64,000 nucleotides of DNA from Pseudomonas cavernae (GTDB lineage: Bacteria > Pseudomonadota > Gammaproteobacteria > Pseudomonadales > Pseudomonadaceae): positions 3,844,001 to 3,908,000 of the forward strand of contig NZ_CP032419.1 in assembly GCF_003595175.1 (NCBI RefSeq). The letters are read 5' to 3'. Below, in pieces: positions 29,073-37,859 of this stretch (position 1 is the first letter of the stretch; each line of letters begins with the position of its first letter). The position numbers and the translations under genes are program-made. Below the pieces are notes generated by a model. That model searched no databases, was not told the origin of the DNA, and saw only the letters and a program-made list of their open reading frames with translations.

Positions 29073-29399
29073 ATGAAATCGACATTCACCACCGCGGCCC
29101 TTAGCGGCCTGTTGTTGTCACTGGCAACCGTCACATCTGTCCAGGCAATCGATGCAGGGCAACCACCAGGCTTGCTGCTGGCGGAAAACGGCAGCGAGCA
29201 CCTGGGCGAGTTCCACATGTTGCGTGAGCAACGTATCCAGGCGCGGGAAAACGCTGACCAGCAATTCATCCAGATGATCGAGGAGGAACCCAGCGCCGCA
29301 GGCCAGCAATACCCATCCGAAGAGTCACAACCGCTGAAACAGCAGGCTCCCCAGTACCGGTTACCGATCCATCAGCAACGGATCGAATACGGACATTGA
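29073..29399 (+). CDS. Small secreted or periplasmic protein, function unknown
   Basis: 108 residues from the ATG at 29073. The N-terminus is a Sec signal peptide (MKSTFTTAALSGLLLSLATV, cleavage likely after VQA near residue 25). The mature part is hydrophilic and rich in Gln and Glu, with no recognisable domain. An AAGAGGACAACGTC leader gives a plausible RBS. It lies between the LuxR remnant and the LapG-like gene without a clear operon. The gap 29400-29714 holds a GC-rich hairpin (29419-29445) and no gene. Confidence 0.5.
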   Translation: MKSTFTTAALSGLLLSLATVTSVQAIDAGQPPGLLLAENGSEHLGEFHMLREQRIQARENADQQFIQMIEEEPSAAGQQYPSEESQPLKQQAPQYRLPIHQQRIEYGH

Positions 29400-29714
29400 C
29401 CGGCGGGCTCCGTCCCTCCCGGCGTGCTCGCCTTGCCGGCACGCCGGGGCAAGCAGGAGCCGATCCTCAGCGCTTTCCGACAACCGGTAACCCCCACAAA
29501 TGCCCGGCCTAGAGCCTGCTCGCCGGGCAGCGCCGCACTCCCTCGGCGTACCCTGCCGCGCACGCTCGCGGGGCGCTTGATCCAGTGCTGGCAATGACGT
29601 TACTGTGCGGCCGTCTCTGACCCGGCGAAGCCCCGCCTTCGCCCGTCGCTCGCTCAACGGATTGATCCACCCGCTTGAACCCGGCCCAGGCCGCTTTCTT
29701 GGAGATCCATCCCG

Positions 29715-30443
29715 TTGCTGCAGCGTGCCTCCCAACGCTACCTCTCGAATGCCCTCGTGCGCCTGCTCGCCATTACCACGCTGAGCGGCGGCCTGCTGTT
29801 TGGCGCCACGGACGCCAAGGCCTCCTGGAGCTTCGACCAGGTGCTGCGCAAGGCGGAAAAGCGCTATGGGCGCACCAGCCCGGCCAAGGATCGCCTGCAG
29901 GCTTGGAACGACCTGCTGGAGAACAGCCGGCAGCAGTCGGAGCTGGACAAGTTGCAGGCGGTGAACCGCTACATCAACCAGCAGGTGCGCTTCAACGACG
30001 ACATTGCCCTGTGGAAGCGCAAGGACTACTGGGCCACCCCGGTGGAAACCCTGACCAAGGGCGCGGGTGACTGCGAAGACTTTTCCCTGGCCAAGTACTT
30101 CAGCCTGCTCCAGCTCGGCATTCCGCAAGAAAAGCTGCGGATCACCTACGTCCGGGCCCTGGAACTGAACCAGGCGCACATGGTGGTGACCTACTACCCG
30201 AGCCCGGACGCCGAGCCGCTGGTGCTGGACAACCTGGTCGAGCGCATTCTTCCCGCCTCGCAACGCAAGGACCTGGCCCTGCTCTACGCCTTCGATGCCA
30301 GGGGGCTTTACGCCATCGACTCCGGCAGCCTGCAGCGCGTCGGCGACACCGAGCGCCTGCCGTTCTGGCAGGCACTGCTGGAGCGGATGCGGCGCGAGGG
30401 TTTCAGAATGGCGCAGCTGCCGGGGTTGGCGAGCGAGAGCTGA
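29715..30443 (+). CDS. lapG: LapG-like transglutaminase-fold cysteine protease
   Basis: About 242 residues with a TTG start (29715) after GGAGAT. A hydrophobic signal segment lies near residues 14-35. The bacterial transglutaminase-like cysteine protease triad is visible: Cys in GAGDCEDFSLAKY near 118, His in NQAHMVV near 154, Asp in LVLDNL near 172. LapG cleaves the N-terminus of large adhesins such as LapA and is held in check by LapD. LapD usually adjoins lapG, but neither lapD nor an adhesin gene is nearby here, so the partner must be elsewhere or this is a paralogue. Confidence 0.8.
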   Translation: MLQRASQRYLSNALVRLLAITTLSGGLLFGATDAKASWSFDQVLRKAEKRYGRTSPAKDRLQAWNDLLENSRQQSELDKLQAVNRYINQQVRFNDDIALWKRKDYWATPVETLTKGAGDCEDFSLAKYFSLLQLGIPQEKLRITYVRALELNQAHMVVTYYPSPDAEPLVLDNLVERILPASQRKDLALLYAFDARGLYAIDSGSLQRVGDTERLPFWQALLERMRREGFRMAQLPGLASES

Positions 30444-30543
30444 TCTATTTTGCGGTATGGGTGATGGATGGGGGCCGCTGTGCGCCCCTTGGCGCATGAA
30501 TTCGCACCCACAAGGAACCTGCCCCCCCATACAGCACCTGTCC

Positions 30544-30651
30544 CTACAAGGCGCGCTCCGCCAACTCGCGCAGGACGTTCTTGGTCACCTTGCCCGCCGC
30601 GTTCAGCGGCATGGCCTGCAGCAGCTGCACCCGGCGCGGGCGATCCGAGGG
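30544..30651 (-). pseudogene. C-terminal stub of an AMP-forming acyl-CoA synthetase
   Basis: The minus strand encodes about 35 residues (RVQLLQAMPLNAAGKVTKN, then VLRELAERAL and a stop) matching the extreme C-terminus of acyl-CoA synthetases, including the catalytic-Lys region near GKVTK. Nothing upstream continues the gene. It is a decay product beside the acyl-CoA dehydrogenase stub. Confidence 0.7.
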
Positions 30652-30655
30652 CGAT

Positions 30656-30682
30656 AAAAAACCGGGCCAGCTATGGCCCGAC
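30656..30682 (-). terminator. Rho-independent terminator (minus strand)
   Basis: Stem CGGGCCA/TGGCCCG (30663-30669 and 30674-30680) followed on the minus strand by six T. It lies just after the acyl-CoA dehydrogenase stub and is probably its original terminator. Confidence 0.7.
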
Positions 30683-30693
30683 TACTAAAACGC

Positions 30694-30975
30694 TTAGGCC
30701 ACCGGCATCAGCTTGCTGTAGGCCTTGAGGTGATGGTCATCGTCGCCGAACTGGTGGCCGAGCATGACCAGGCGCTTGGCGTGATGGGACAGGTGGTATT
30801 CCCAGGTCATGCCGATGCCGCCGTGCAGCAGGATGGCTTGCTCGGCGATGAAACGACCGGCACGGGTGACGATGAATTTGGCCGCCGCCAGGGTGCGGCT
30901 GCGCTCGTCGCTGTCTGCCTGGTCGGCGACGCAGGCGGCCAGGATCGCCATCGACACGGCCTGGTCCAGCTCGGT
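30694..30975 (-). pseudogene. C-terminal fragment of an acyl-CoA dehydrogenase
   Basis: About 90 residues of an acyl-CoA dehydrogenase C-terminal helical domain (AAAKFIVTRAGRFIAEQAI, then LLHGGIGMTWEYHLSHHAKR) ending with a normal stop. Similarity ends at about 30975, exactly where the duplicated chr-operon segment begins on the opposite strand. The gene was therefore cut by insertion of, or recombination with, that segment. Confidence 0.75.
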
Positions 30976-30976
30976 G

Positions 30977-31523
30977 CCCGCTACCTGATCGACGGTTTTG
31001 CTGGCTGGCACAGCGCCGGCCAGCTCACCCAGGGCCTAACTCATTAGGCAGGAGGTGCTGCATGAAGTGGATAACCCGCGAACGTCCGAAGATCGATCGG
31101 ATTGCCTGCCCCTGGCTGATCACGCGCTTCATCGACGCAGAGGCGGAGTTTCTCTATGTCCCCAGCGGGGACGTGCTATGCCTGGCACGCGAGAAAAACG
31201 CCGCGCCCTACGGCATTCCCGGCGTCGAACTCTCCCACGAAGGCGAGCGGTGCAGCTTCGATGCGTTCTTGCAGAAGTACCAGCTGAATGAGCCCGCCTT
31301 GCAGCAGTTGACCAAGATCGTGCGCGGCGCCGATACCTCGCGACTCGATCTCACCCCGCAATCGGCAGGCCTGTATGCCATCTCATTGGGACTGTCGCAT
31401 ATCTGCGCCGATGACCACGAGATGCTGCGGCATGGCTTGCTCATGTACGACGCGCTGTATGCCTGGTGCAAGCACTGCCAGGGCGAGTCGCATAACTGGC
31501 CGCCGCAGATGTGAGGCGGCCAG
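30977..31523 (+). repeat. Segmental duplication of the chr operon 3' end
   Basis: This stretch of about 545 bp is a diverged copy of 27357-27905. It includes the last 23 codons of the rhodanese gene, the spacer with AGGAGG, and the whole ChrB-domain gene. Similarity starts at CGCTACCTGATCGACGG and stops shortly after GAGGCGGCCAGCC on the far side. The left junction truncates an acyl-CoA dehydrogenase gene. Confidence 0.85.
31062..31514 (+). CDS. ChrB C-terminal-domain protein, copy 2
   Basis: 150 residues, identical to the protein at 27442 at 143 positions. Differences include Arg to Cys near residue 40, Asp to Gly near 51 and Asn to Ile near 114; the Cys/His-rich [10 protein letters not shown] segment is kept. 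The RBS is conserved, but the chr promoter is not nearby, so expression depends on read-through or an unrecognised promoter. The intact frame after clear divergence suggests it is recent or still under selection. Confidence 0.75.
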   Translation: MKWITRERPKIDRIACPWLITRFIDAEAEFLYVPSGDVLCLAREKNAAPYGIPGVELSHEGERCSFDAFLQKYQLNEPALQQLTKIVRGADTSRLDLTPQSAGLYAISLGLSHICADDHEMLRHGLLMYDALYAWCKHCQGESHNWPPQM

Positions 31524-31539
31524 CCGATAAGCGCGCAAC

Positions 31540-31568
31540 AAAAAACCCGCTCAATGAGCGGGTTTTTT
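31540..31568. terminator. Bidirectional rho-independent terminator
   Basis: AAAAAACCCGCTCA and TGAGCGGGTTTTTT form a perfect stem-loop with A- and T-tracts on both sides, between the ChrB-domain copy (plus) and etfA (minus). It can end transcription of both convergent units. Confidence 0.9.
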
Positions 31569-31586
31569 GTGGGGCGGAGAAACTGA

Positions 31587-32516
31587 TCAGATCAGCTTTT
31601 CCAGCTCCGGAACGATCTCGAACAGATCGCCTACCAGGCCGTAATCGGCGACCTGGAAGATCGGCGCCTCTTCGTCCTTGTTGATCGCGACGATCACCTT
31701 GGAGTCCTTCATGCCCGCCAGGTGCTGGATCGCGCCGGAGATGCCGACGGCGATGTACAGCTGCGGCGCGACGATCTTGCCAGTCTGGCCGACCTGCATG
31801 TCGTTCGGCACGAAGCCGGCGTCGACCGCGGCGCGCGAGGCACCGACGGCAGCGCCGAGCTTGTCGGCGAGGGCGTACAGGTACTTGAAGTTGTCACCGT
31901 TCTGCATGCCACGGCCGCCGGAAACGACGATCTTGGCGGCGGTCAGTTCCGGACGGTCGGACTTGGCCAGCTCTTCACCGACGAAGCTCGACTTGCCGGC
32001 ATCGCCGCCGACGCTGACGCTTTCGATGGCGGCCGAACCGCCTTCGGCGGCCACGGCATCGAAGCCGGTGCCGCGCACGGTGATCACTTTCACCGCCGCC
32101 GAGGACTGCACGGTGGCGATGGCGTTACCTGCATAGATCGGCCGCTGGAAGGTGTCGGCGCCGAGCACCGCGGTGATCTCGGAGATCTGGTCGACGTCCA
32201 GCTGCGCGGCGACGCGCGGCAGGATGTTCTTGCCGTTGGCGGTGGCGCACGCCAGCACGTGGCTGTAACCCTTGCCCAGCTCGGCCACCAGCGGCGCGAC
32301 GTTTTCCGGCAACTGGTGGGCGAACGCGGCCTGGTCGGCGACCAGCACCTTGCTGACGCCGGCGACTTTGGCCGCCGCTGCGGCCACGGCGCCAACGCCT
32401 TGACCGGCAACCAGCACGTGGATCTCGCCACCGATTTTCTGCGCGGCCGCCACGGTGTTCAGCGTGGCCGGCGCCAGGGCGGCATTCGTGTGTTCTGCAA
32501 CAACCAAGATAGCCAT
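31587..32516 (-). CDS. etfA: Electron transfer flavoprotein alpha subunit
   Basis: 309 residues, the normal length. The FAD-binding C-terminal half has the expected [13 protein letters not shown] near residue 200, [23 protein letters not shown], and [20 protein letters not shown]. It carries electrons from acyl-CoA dehydrogenases to ETF-quinone oxidoreductase. It follows etfB with no gap. The many acyl-CoA dehydrogenases in the right island are its likely donors. Confidence 0.96.
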   Translation of the reverse strand: MAILVVAEHTNAALAPATLNTVAAAQKIGGEIHVLVAGQGVGAVAAAAAKVAGVSKVLVADQAAFAHQLPENVAPLVAELGKGYSHVLACATANGKNILPRVAAQLDVDQISEITAVLGADTFQRPIYAGNAIATVQSSAAVKVITVRGTGFDAVAAEGGSAAIESVSVGGDAGKSSFVGEELAKSDRPELTAAKIVVSGGRGMQNGDNFKYLYALADKLGAAVGASRAAVDAGFVPNDMQVGQTGKIVAPQLYIAVGISGAIQHLAGMKDSKVIVAINKDEEAPIFQVADYGLVGDLFEIVPELEKLI

Positions 32517-33266
32517 TTAGATTACCTTCGCCTCGTTCTTCAGTTTGTCGACCAGTTCGGCCACCGACTTGACCTTGACGCCGGCGCTGCGCGCGGCCGG
32601 GGCTTCGACCTTGAGGGTCTTGACCGTCGAGGCGGTGGACACGCCCAGGGCGTCCGGGGTGACCACGTCCAGCGGCTTCTTCTTGGCCTTCATGATGTTC
32701 GGCAGCGAGGCGTAGCGCGGCTCGTTCAGGCGCAGGTCGGTGGTGACGATGGCCGGCAGGGCCAGGCTCACGGTTTGCAGGCCGCCGTCGATCTCACGGG
32801 TGACGTTGACCTTGTCGCCGGCGACTTCGACCTTGGAGGCGAAGGTGCCCTGGGCGTAACCGCTCAGCGCGGCGAGCATCTGCCCGGTCTGGTTGTTGTC
32901 GCTGTCGATGGCCTGCTTGCCGAGGATCACCAGCTGCGGCTGCTCCTTGTCGACCACGGCCTTGAGCAGCTTGGCCACGGCCAGGGAGTTCAGCTCGTCG
33001 TTCGACTCGACCAGGATGGCACGATCGGCGCCCAGCGCCAGGGCGGTGCGCAGTTGTTCCTGGGCGGCGTTCGGGCCGACCGAAACCACCACGATCTCGC
33101 TGGCGACACCCTTCTCTTTCAGACGCACCGCTTCTTCCACGGCGATTTCGCAGAAGGGGTTCATCGACATTTTGACGTTGGCCAGGTCAACGCCGGAGTG
33201 GTCCGCCTTGACGCGGACCTTGACGTTGTAATCGACCACTCGCTTGACCGCGACTAGGACTTTCAT
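32517..33266 (-). CDS. etfB: Electron transfer flavoprotein beta subunit
   Basis: 249 residues, full length. Typical segments: [20 protein letters not shown] at the N-terminus, [18 protein letters not shown], the AMP-binding [10 protein letters not shown] region and the recognition-loop [20 protein letters not shown]. It forms the heterodimer with EtfA encoded immediately downstream. A terminator at 33281-33302 separates it from the sulfatase gene upstream, so its promoter must lie in the short intergenic space or transcription depends on read-through. Confidence 0.96.
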   Translation of the reverse strand: MKVLVAVKRVVDYNVKVRVKADHSGVDLANVKMSMNPFCEIAVEEAVRLKEKGVASEIVVVSVGPNAAQEQLRTALALGADRAILVESNDELNSLAVAKLLKAVVDKEQPQLVILGKQAIDSDNNQTGQMLAALSGYAQGTFASKVEVAGDKVNVTREIDGGLQTVSLALPAIVTTDLRLNEPRYASLPNIMKAKKKPLDVVTPDALGVSTASTVKTLKVEAPAARSAGVKVKSVAELVDKLKNEAKVI

Positions 33267-33280
33267 GGGCTTACTCCGAG

Positions 33281-33302
33281 AAAAAACCGGGCCGCGGCCC
33301 GG
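33281..33302 (-). terminator. Rho-independent terminator (minus strand)
   Basis: Stem CCGGGCC-GC-GGCCCGG with, on the minus strand, a run of six T after it. It lies between the sulfatase stop (33326) and etfB start (33266) and ends the sulfatase transcript. Confidence 0.8.
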
Positions 33303-33325
33303 CTACAAGAAAACGGGAAGAGCAC

Positions 33326-34894
33326 TCAGTTGGCGGCCGGAGCCGACAGCTTCTGCAGCTTCATCATCGCCTGCTTCACCGCCAGGCTCTGGTAGCTGAT
33401 ATTGGCCGGGTTCAGGCTCACCCCTTCCTGGAATGGGTACTGCGGGATGGTCATCATGAACTTCTGCACTTCAGCCTGCACCGGCACGAACAGCCACAAT
33501 TGATCGCCGGCCCAGCGCGTCGACATCGTTGAATCCTTGCGTGCCGTCTCGAACGGATCGGCCTTCAGGTTGGTGATGGTCGGGAAGTTGGTGACCTTGC
33601 GGGTCGCCGAAGCGATCGAACCCTCGACGCTGGCGAAGGAGATCTTCCAGTCCTTCCAGCGCATGGCGTTCAGCTCGCCACCCATGCCGAAGTAGAAGTA
33701 CTCCTCGCGTGGGCTGTCTTTGGCCTCGCCTTTGAAGAACGGCAGGAAGTTGTAGCCGTCCAGGTGCACCTTGTACGGCTTGCCCTCAAGGCTGGTGCCC
33801 TTGGCCAGGTCCTCGCGCAGAGTCGGCAAGCCCGCAGCGGCGGCCAGGGTCGGCATCCAGTCGTTGTGGGCGATCATGTTGTTGAACTGGCTGCCCGGCT
33901 TGATCACCTTTGGCCACTTCACCAGCAGCGGCACGCGATGGCCGCCTTCATAGCTGCCGCCTTTCTCGCCATAGAACGGCGAGGTGCCGGCATCCGGCCA
34001 ACTGGCTTTCTGCGCGCCGTTGTCGGTGGTGTAGATGACGATGGTGTTGTCGGCGATGCCGAGCTCGTCGAGCTTGTTCAGCAGCTGACCGATCTGACCG
34101 TCGTGCTCGACCATGCCGTCCGGGTACAGGCCGATGCCGGTCTTGCCGTCGGACTCCTTCTTCAGGTGCGTCCAGACGTGCATGCGCGTGCTGTTGAACC
34201 AGACGAAGAACGGCTTGTCAGCCTTGTGCGCCTTGTCGATGAAGTTTTCGGTGGCCTGCACGAATTCTTCGTCGATGGTTTCCATGCGCTTGCGGGTCAG
34301 CGGACCGGTGTCCTCGATCTTGCCGTCGGCGTAGGAGTGAATCACCCCGCGTGGGCCGTATTTTTTGCGGAATTCCGGGTCTTTCGGGTAGTAGTAGGTC
34401 TCCGGCTCTTCCTCGGCGTTCATGTGGTAGAGGTTACCGAAGAACTCATCGAAACCGTGCTTGGTCGGCAGGTGCTGGTCGCGGTCGCCGAGGTGGTTCT
34501 TGCCAAACTGACCGGTGGTGTAGCCCTGTTGCTTCATTGCGTTGCCGATGGTCGGCGCCCACTCCGGGATACCGTGCGCGGAGCCAGGCATGCCGATGGT
34601 CAGCAGACCGGTGCGGAACGGGTGCTCGCCGAGGATGAACGCCGAGCGGCCGGCGGTGCAGGATTGCTCGCCGTAGGCGTGGGTAAACAGCGCCCCTTCC
34701 TTGGCGATGCGGTCGATGTTTGGCGTCTGGTAACCCATCATGCCCTGGTTGTAGGCGCTGAGGTTGTAGTAGCCAACGTCGTCACCGAAGATCACCAGGA
34801 TGTTCGGCTTGTCGGCCGCGCTGGCGCCCAGCGACGCTCCCAGCAGTGAGGCGGCCAGGGCGAGGCCGGGCAGCAGTTTCCGAAGCGGGGTCAT
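33326..34894 (-). CDS. Exported type I sulfatase (arylsulfatase-like)
   Basis: 522 residues from the ATG at 34894 (GGAGAG 5 nt upstream). It starts with a Sec signal peptide (cleavage near AQ-free ASA-A, residue 27). The sulfatase core follows: NILVIFGDDVGYYN with metal-ligand Asp residues, and SCTAGRSAFILG near residue 80, in which Cys is the expected formylglycine precursor. The motif is CTAGR rather than the usual C-x-P-S-R. It would release sulfate from a sulfate ester in the periplasm; formylglycine-generating enzyme is needed and is not in the window. It lies downstream of the AraC gene. Confidence 0.87.
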   Translation of the reverse strand: MTPLRKLLPGLALAASLLGASLGASAADKPNILVIFGDDVGYYNLSAYNQGMMGYQTPNIDRIAKEGALFTHAYGEQSCTAGRSAFILGEHPFRTGLLTIGMPGSAHGIPEWAPTIGNAMKQQGYTTGQFGKNHLGDRDQHLPTKHGFDEFFGNLYHMNAEEEPETYYYPKDPEFRKKYGPRGVIHSYADGKIEDTGPLTRKRMETIDEEFVQATENFIDKAHKADKPFFVWFNSTRMHVWTHLKKESDGKTGIGLYPDGMVEHDGQIGQLLNKLDELGIADNTIVIYTTDNGAQKASWPDAGTSPFYGEKGGSYEGGHRVPLLVKWPKVIKPGSQFNNMIAHNDWMPTLAAAAGLPTLREDLAKGTSLEGKPYKVHLDGYNFLPFFKGEAKDSPREEYFYFGMGGELNAMRWKDWKISFASVEGSIASATRKVTNFPTITNLKADPFETARKDSTMSTRWAGDQLWLFVPVQAEVQKFMMTIPQYPFQEGVSLNPANISYQSLAVKQAMMKLQKLSAPAAN

Positions 34895-35091
34895 AATACT
34901 CTCCGTTCTTGTCGTCTTGTGGGTCGAGCGGTACCAACCAGGAACCGGGCCTTGCGGCCCGTTTGAAAGGGCGTTACTGGCGCCTGGCTTAGGCGGCCTG
35001 CAGCGGCCGGCTGAACGCCTGCCGATGATGGCGCGGTCGGCGCAATGCTTCAATCGGCGCCGAGTATCGGTGCAGCAGCGGGGGCAAGGCT

Positions 35092-36243
35092 CTAGTCCGT
35101 TGGAACCAATTTGTGGAGGGATTTGCCGCGGAGGGAAGCTAGCCCGCCCCCAAGCTCCGCCTCGCGCCAGGCCCCCGGGCTACGCCCGTACCAGCGCGTG
35201 AAGGCGCGCGAGAAGCTGGGCAGATCGCGGTAGCCGAGTTGCTCGGCGGTATCCACCAGCGCCTGCGCCGGGTCGCGCAGCAGATCGGCCGCACGGTAGC
35301 TGCGAAACGCGTCGAGCAATTCGCTGTAGCGCCAGCCCTGGGCCAGCAGACGCCGGGTCACGGTGCGCTTGGTCATGTGATGCTGCAGGCAGAACGACTC
35401 CAGACTGGAATCGCCGCTCAGGTGCGTGCTGATGTGGTCGCATACCTGCACCAGCAGCGTCGGATGATTGTTCTGGCGTATCTGCCCGGTCAAGGCCAGC
35501 AAGGTCGCGATCATGCCCTCGTTGCCGGGACTGAGTGGGCGCAGGAACAGCGCTCGGTCGAAATGCAAGGCATGAAAGGCTTGCCCCCAGCTCACCGGCA
35601 GCTGCCAGGCCGCCGCGTGACGCGCGGGCCCGGCGGGCGCCGCATGCGCCAGCGAGACCCGCCGCAATGGTGAGTCGCGCAGTCCCAAGGCCACCACCTT
35701 GCGGCGCACCAGGCTGCAGATTCCGGAAAGCAGGTAATCGAGCACCGCCGGGCTGGCCTTCAGGCTGCCGCGATCATGCAGGCGAACCTGCACCTCGTCC
35801 TCCCCCAGCAGCACTTCGGCTTCGAAATGGCCGTAGAAACCCGGCAGGAAGTCGACGAAATAGCCAAAGCCCTCGGCCAGCGAAGGCGCGACGTCGAACA
35901 AATAGGTCAGGTTGTTGGGCAAGCGTGAGAGCAGCCCTCGACCGAGTTCCAGACCGATGCCCGGATCGCCGCTGGCGGCGACGGCCAGCTCCCAGAAGCG
36001 CCGCGACATGAGCAGCGGCACGTAGACCAAGGGCTGGCGCAGCTCGCTCAGGCTGCGCTTGAACACCGCCTCGACGCGCTCGACCGCCACGCCGAGCGTG
36101 AGCAGGTCCTCCAGCGCCGGCACCAGCAGCGGCATGTACAGGCTGTTGCGCAAAGCGCGCCCCTCCACTAACGATGCCGCGGAGAGAGGCGCAGGAGCGG
36201 TTTTGCCGGATTGCCAGCGATAGGCGTCAGCGCTGCTCACCAT
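35092..36243 (-). CDS. AraC-family regulator, OruR/AraC-like with Arabinose_bd N-domain
   Basis: About 383 residues from the ATG at 36243; starts at 36261 (GTG) or about 36135 (which would give 347 aa, a common family length) are possible. Residues about 50-240 resemble the AraC_binding domain of OruR/ToxR-like regulators. The C-terminal double HTH is clear (LESFCLQHHMTKRTVTRRL; AEQLGYRDLPSFSRAFTRW). It follows the 15-gene catabolic operon in the same direction with 60 bp between, so it may control that operon, the sulfatase, or both. Confidence 0.82.
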   Translation of the reverse strand: MVSSADAYRWQSGKTAPAPLSAASLVEGRALRNSLYMPLLVPALEDLLTLGVAVERVEAVFKRSLSELRQPLVYVPLLMSRRFWELAVAASGDPGIGLELGRGLLSRLPNNLTYLFDVAPSLAEGFGYFVDFLPGFYGHFEAEVLLGEDEVQVRLHDRGSLKASPAVLDYLLSGICSLVRRKVVALGLRDSPLRRVSLAHAAPAGPARHAAAWQLPVSWGQAFHALHFDRALFLRPLSPGNEGMIATLLALTGQIRQNNHPTLLVQVCDHISTHLSGDSSLESFCLQHHMTKRTVTRRLLAQGWRYSELLDAFRSYRAADLLRDPAQALVDTAEQLGYRDLPSFSRAFTRWYGRSPGAWREAELGGGLASLRGKSLHKLVPTD

Positions 36244-36303
36244 CCCCCGCCCCCTTGCCACGTGTGACTCTCGGTCTGGAATTTATCGTGCGGCCGAACC
36301 CGA

Positions 36304-37455
36304 TCAAAGCGCCGCTGCGCTGCCGAGGAAGGCGGTGACCTGGCTCGACAGGGTGCCGCCGTTGCCGTGCAGCAGGGCGATGTCGCACTGCTTGAGCTGG
36401 CGCTCACCGGCCTCGCCACGGATCTGCCGCACCGACTCGACGATCAGGAACATGCCGTACATGCCCGGATGCACGCAGGACAGGCCGCCGCCGTTGGTGT
36501 TCACCGCCAGTTTGCCGCCGGGGGCGATGGCGCCGCCTTCGACGAAACGCCCGCCCTCGCCCTTCGGACAGAAACCGAGGTCTTCGAGGAACAGGATGGT
36601 GTTGATGGTGAAGGCGTCGTAGAGCATCACCAGGTCGACGTCGGCGTGGCTGACGCCGGCCATTTCCATTGCCCGCGGGCAGCTTTCCGAGGCGGCGGTG
36701 ACGGTCAGGTCGGGCATCGCCTGGATCGAACGATGCCACTGCGCCCCGGCGGCACCGAGGAAGTACACCGGCTTGTTCGGCAGGTCGCGGGCGCGCTCGG
36801 CGCGCACCAGCACGCAGGCGCCGCCGCCGTCGGTGACCAGGCAGCAGTCGGCCGAGCTCAGCGGGTCGCTGACCATACGGCTGGCCATCACGTCGGCGAT
36901 GCTCAACGGGCCGCGGGCGAAGGCCTCGGGGTTGAGGTTGGCCCAACCGCGCGCGGCCACCGCCACTTCGGCGAGCTGCTCACGGGTGGTGCCGAACTGG
37001 TGCATGTGGCGGCTGGCCGCCAGCGAGTAGGAGGTGATCGGGTGGCGCGGCTTGTAGAACGTCTCGTGCCACTGCGGTTCGCTCATCGACACCAGGCGGC
37101 CGCCGGCGGTGCGCTGGTTGGAGCCGTAGCAGATCAGCGCGGCGTTGCATAGGCCGGCTTCCAGGGCCAGGGTCGCCTGCAGCAGGTGCATCTCGAAGCT
37201 GGAGCCGCCGACGTTGGTGCCGTCGACGTACTTCGGCTTGATCCCCAGGTATTCGCACACCGAGAGGGTCGGGAAGGCGTGCGAGCTGGTGGCGGCGAAC
37301 ACGCCGTCGATGTCGGAGAGCTTGAGGCCGGCGTCGGCGATGGCCTTCAGCGAGGCCTGGCCGAGCAGTTCGATGGGGCTGAAGCCATGGGCCTCGCCAC
37401 AGCCGGCCGTGCCGACACCGACGATGGCGGTCTTGCCGCGGATTGCCTGGTTCAT
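36304..37455 (-). CDS. Thiolase-like aldolase/lipid-transfer protein (Ltp2/Sal1-like)
   Basis: A 383-residue SCPx-type thiolase homologue. At the usual nucleophile position the sequence is GGSSFEM, so the thiolase Cys appears to be replaced by Ser; the C-terminal NTNGGGLSCVHPGMYGM and HGNGG segments remain. Loss of the Cys and close pairing with a DUF35 protein are features of Ltp2-type retro-aldolases that cut steroid side chains from a 3-hydroxyacyl-CoA. It overlaps the DUF35 gene by 4 bp. Conventional thiolase activity is unlikely. Confidence 0.75.
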   Translation of the reverse strand: MNQAIRGKTAIVGVGTAGCGEAHGFSPIELLGQASLKAIADAGLKLSDIDGVFAATSSHAFPTLSVCEYLGIKPKYVDGTNVGGSSFEMHLLQATLALEAGLCNAALICYGSNQRTAGGRLVSMSEPQWHETFYKPRHPITSYSLAASRHMHQFGTTREQLAEVAVAARGWANLNPEAFARGPLSIADVMASRMVSDPLSSADCCLVTDGGGACVLVRAERARDLPNKPVYFLGAAGAQWHRSIQAMPDLTVTAASESCPRAMEMAGVSHADVDLVMLYDAFTINTILFLEDLGFCPKGEGGRFVEGGAIAPGGKLAVNTNGGGLSCVHPGMYGMFLIVESVRQIRGEAGERQLKQCDIALLHGNGGTLSSQVTAFLGSAAAL

Positions 37456-37841
37456 GCCTTGTCTCCCATCAGATCGAACACCACACCGGCCACGCCGTCC
37501 ACCTCGATGATCCGTGCCTTGACCCGGCTGCCGATCGGAGCCGTTTCCACGCCCTCGATGCGCGACATCATGCGCACGCCCTCGTCCAGATCGATCAGCG
37601 CCACGTTATGGCTGCCGGTGCGCGCCCGGTTGACGGTGATCGCGTAGATGGTGCCGGAGCCCTTGGCGTCGACCCATTCCAGATCGGTTTCACCGGTCCC
37701 CGGGATCAGTACGCGCGGGTAGAACACGTAGCGACCGGTGGACTGGCTGCGCTGCAGCATGAAACGGCCCTGTTGCAGGAAGTTCTGGTACTGCGCCTCG
37801 GGCCCAGGGGCTGCGGCGCTGGTCTGTTCATTCGCGGCCAT
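37452..37841 (-). CDS. DUF35/OB-fold protein lacking zinc-ribbon cysteines
   Basis: 129 residues with the rubredoxin-like ribbon region followed by an OB fold (GSGTIYAITVNRA; PIGSRVKARIIEV). The ribbon normally carries CxxC pairs, but here the equivalent region reads LQRSQSTGRYVFYPRVLIPG, and the whole protein has no cysteine. DUF35 partners are required subunits of thiolase-like aldolases and may bind acyl-CoA. It is translationally coupled to the aldolase gene (ATGA overlap). Confidence 0.82.
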   Translation of the reverse strand: MAANEQTSAAAPGPEAQYQNFLQQGRFMLQRSQSTGRYVFYPRVLIPGTGETDLEWVDAKGSGTIYAITVNRARTGSHNVALIDLDEGVRMMSRIEGVETAPIGSRVKARIIEVDGVAGVVFDLMGDKA

Positions 37842-37859
37842 GGGCTGCTCCTGGTCGAA

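Noticed and set aside
35083..35097. Further TAGTCCG operator-like site
   Set aside because: It overlaps the last codons and stop of the AraC gene, so it is explained as coding sequence.
36304..37455. Ordinary acetyl-CoA acetyltransferase
   Set aside because: The nucleophile position appears to be Ser, and the gene is coupled to a DUF35 partner; an aldolase-type role fits better.
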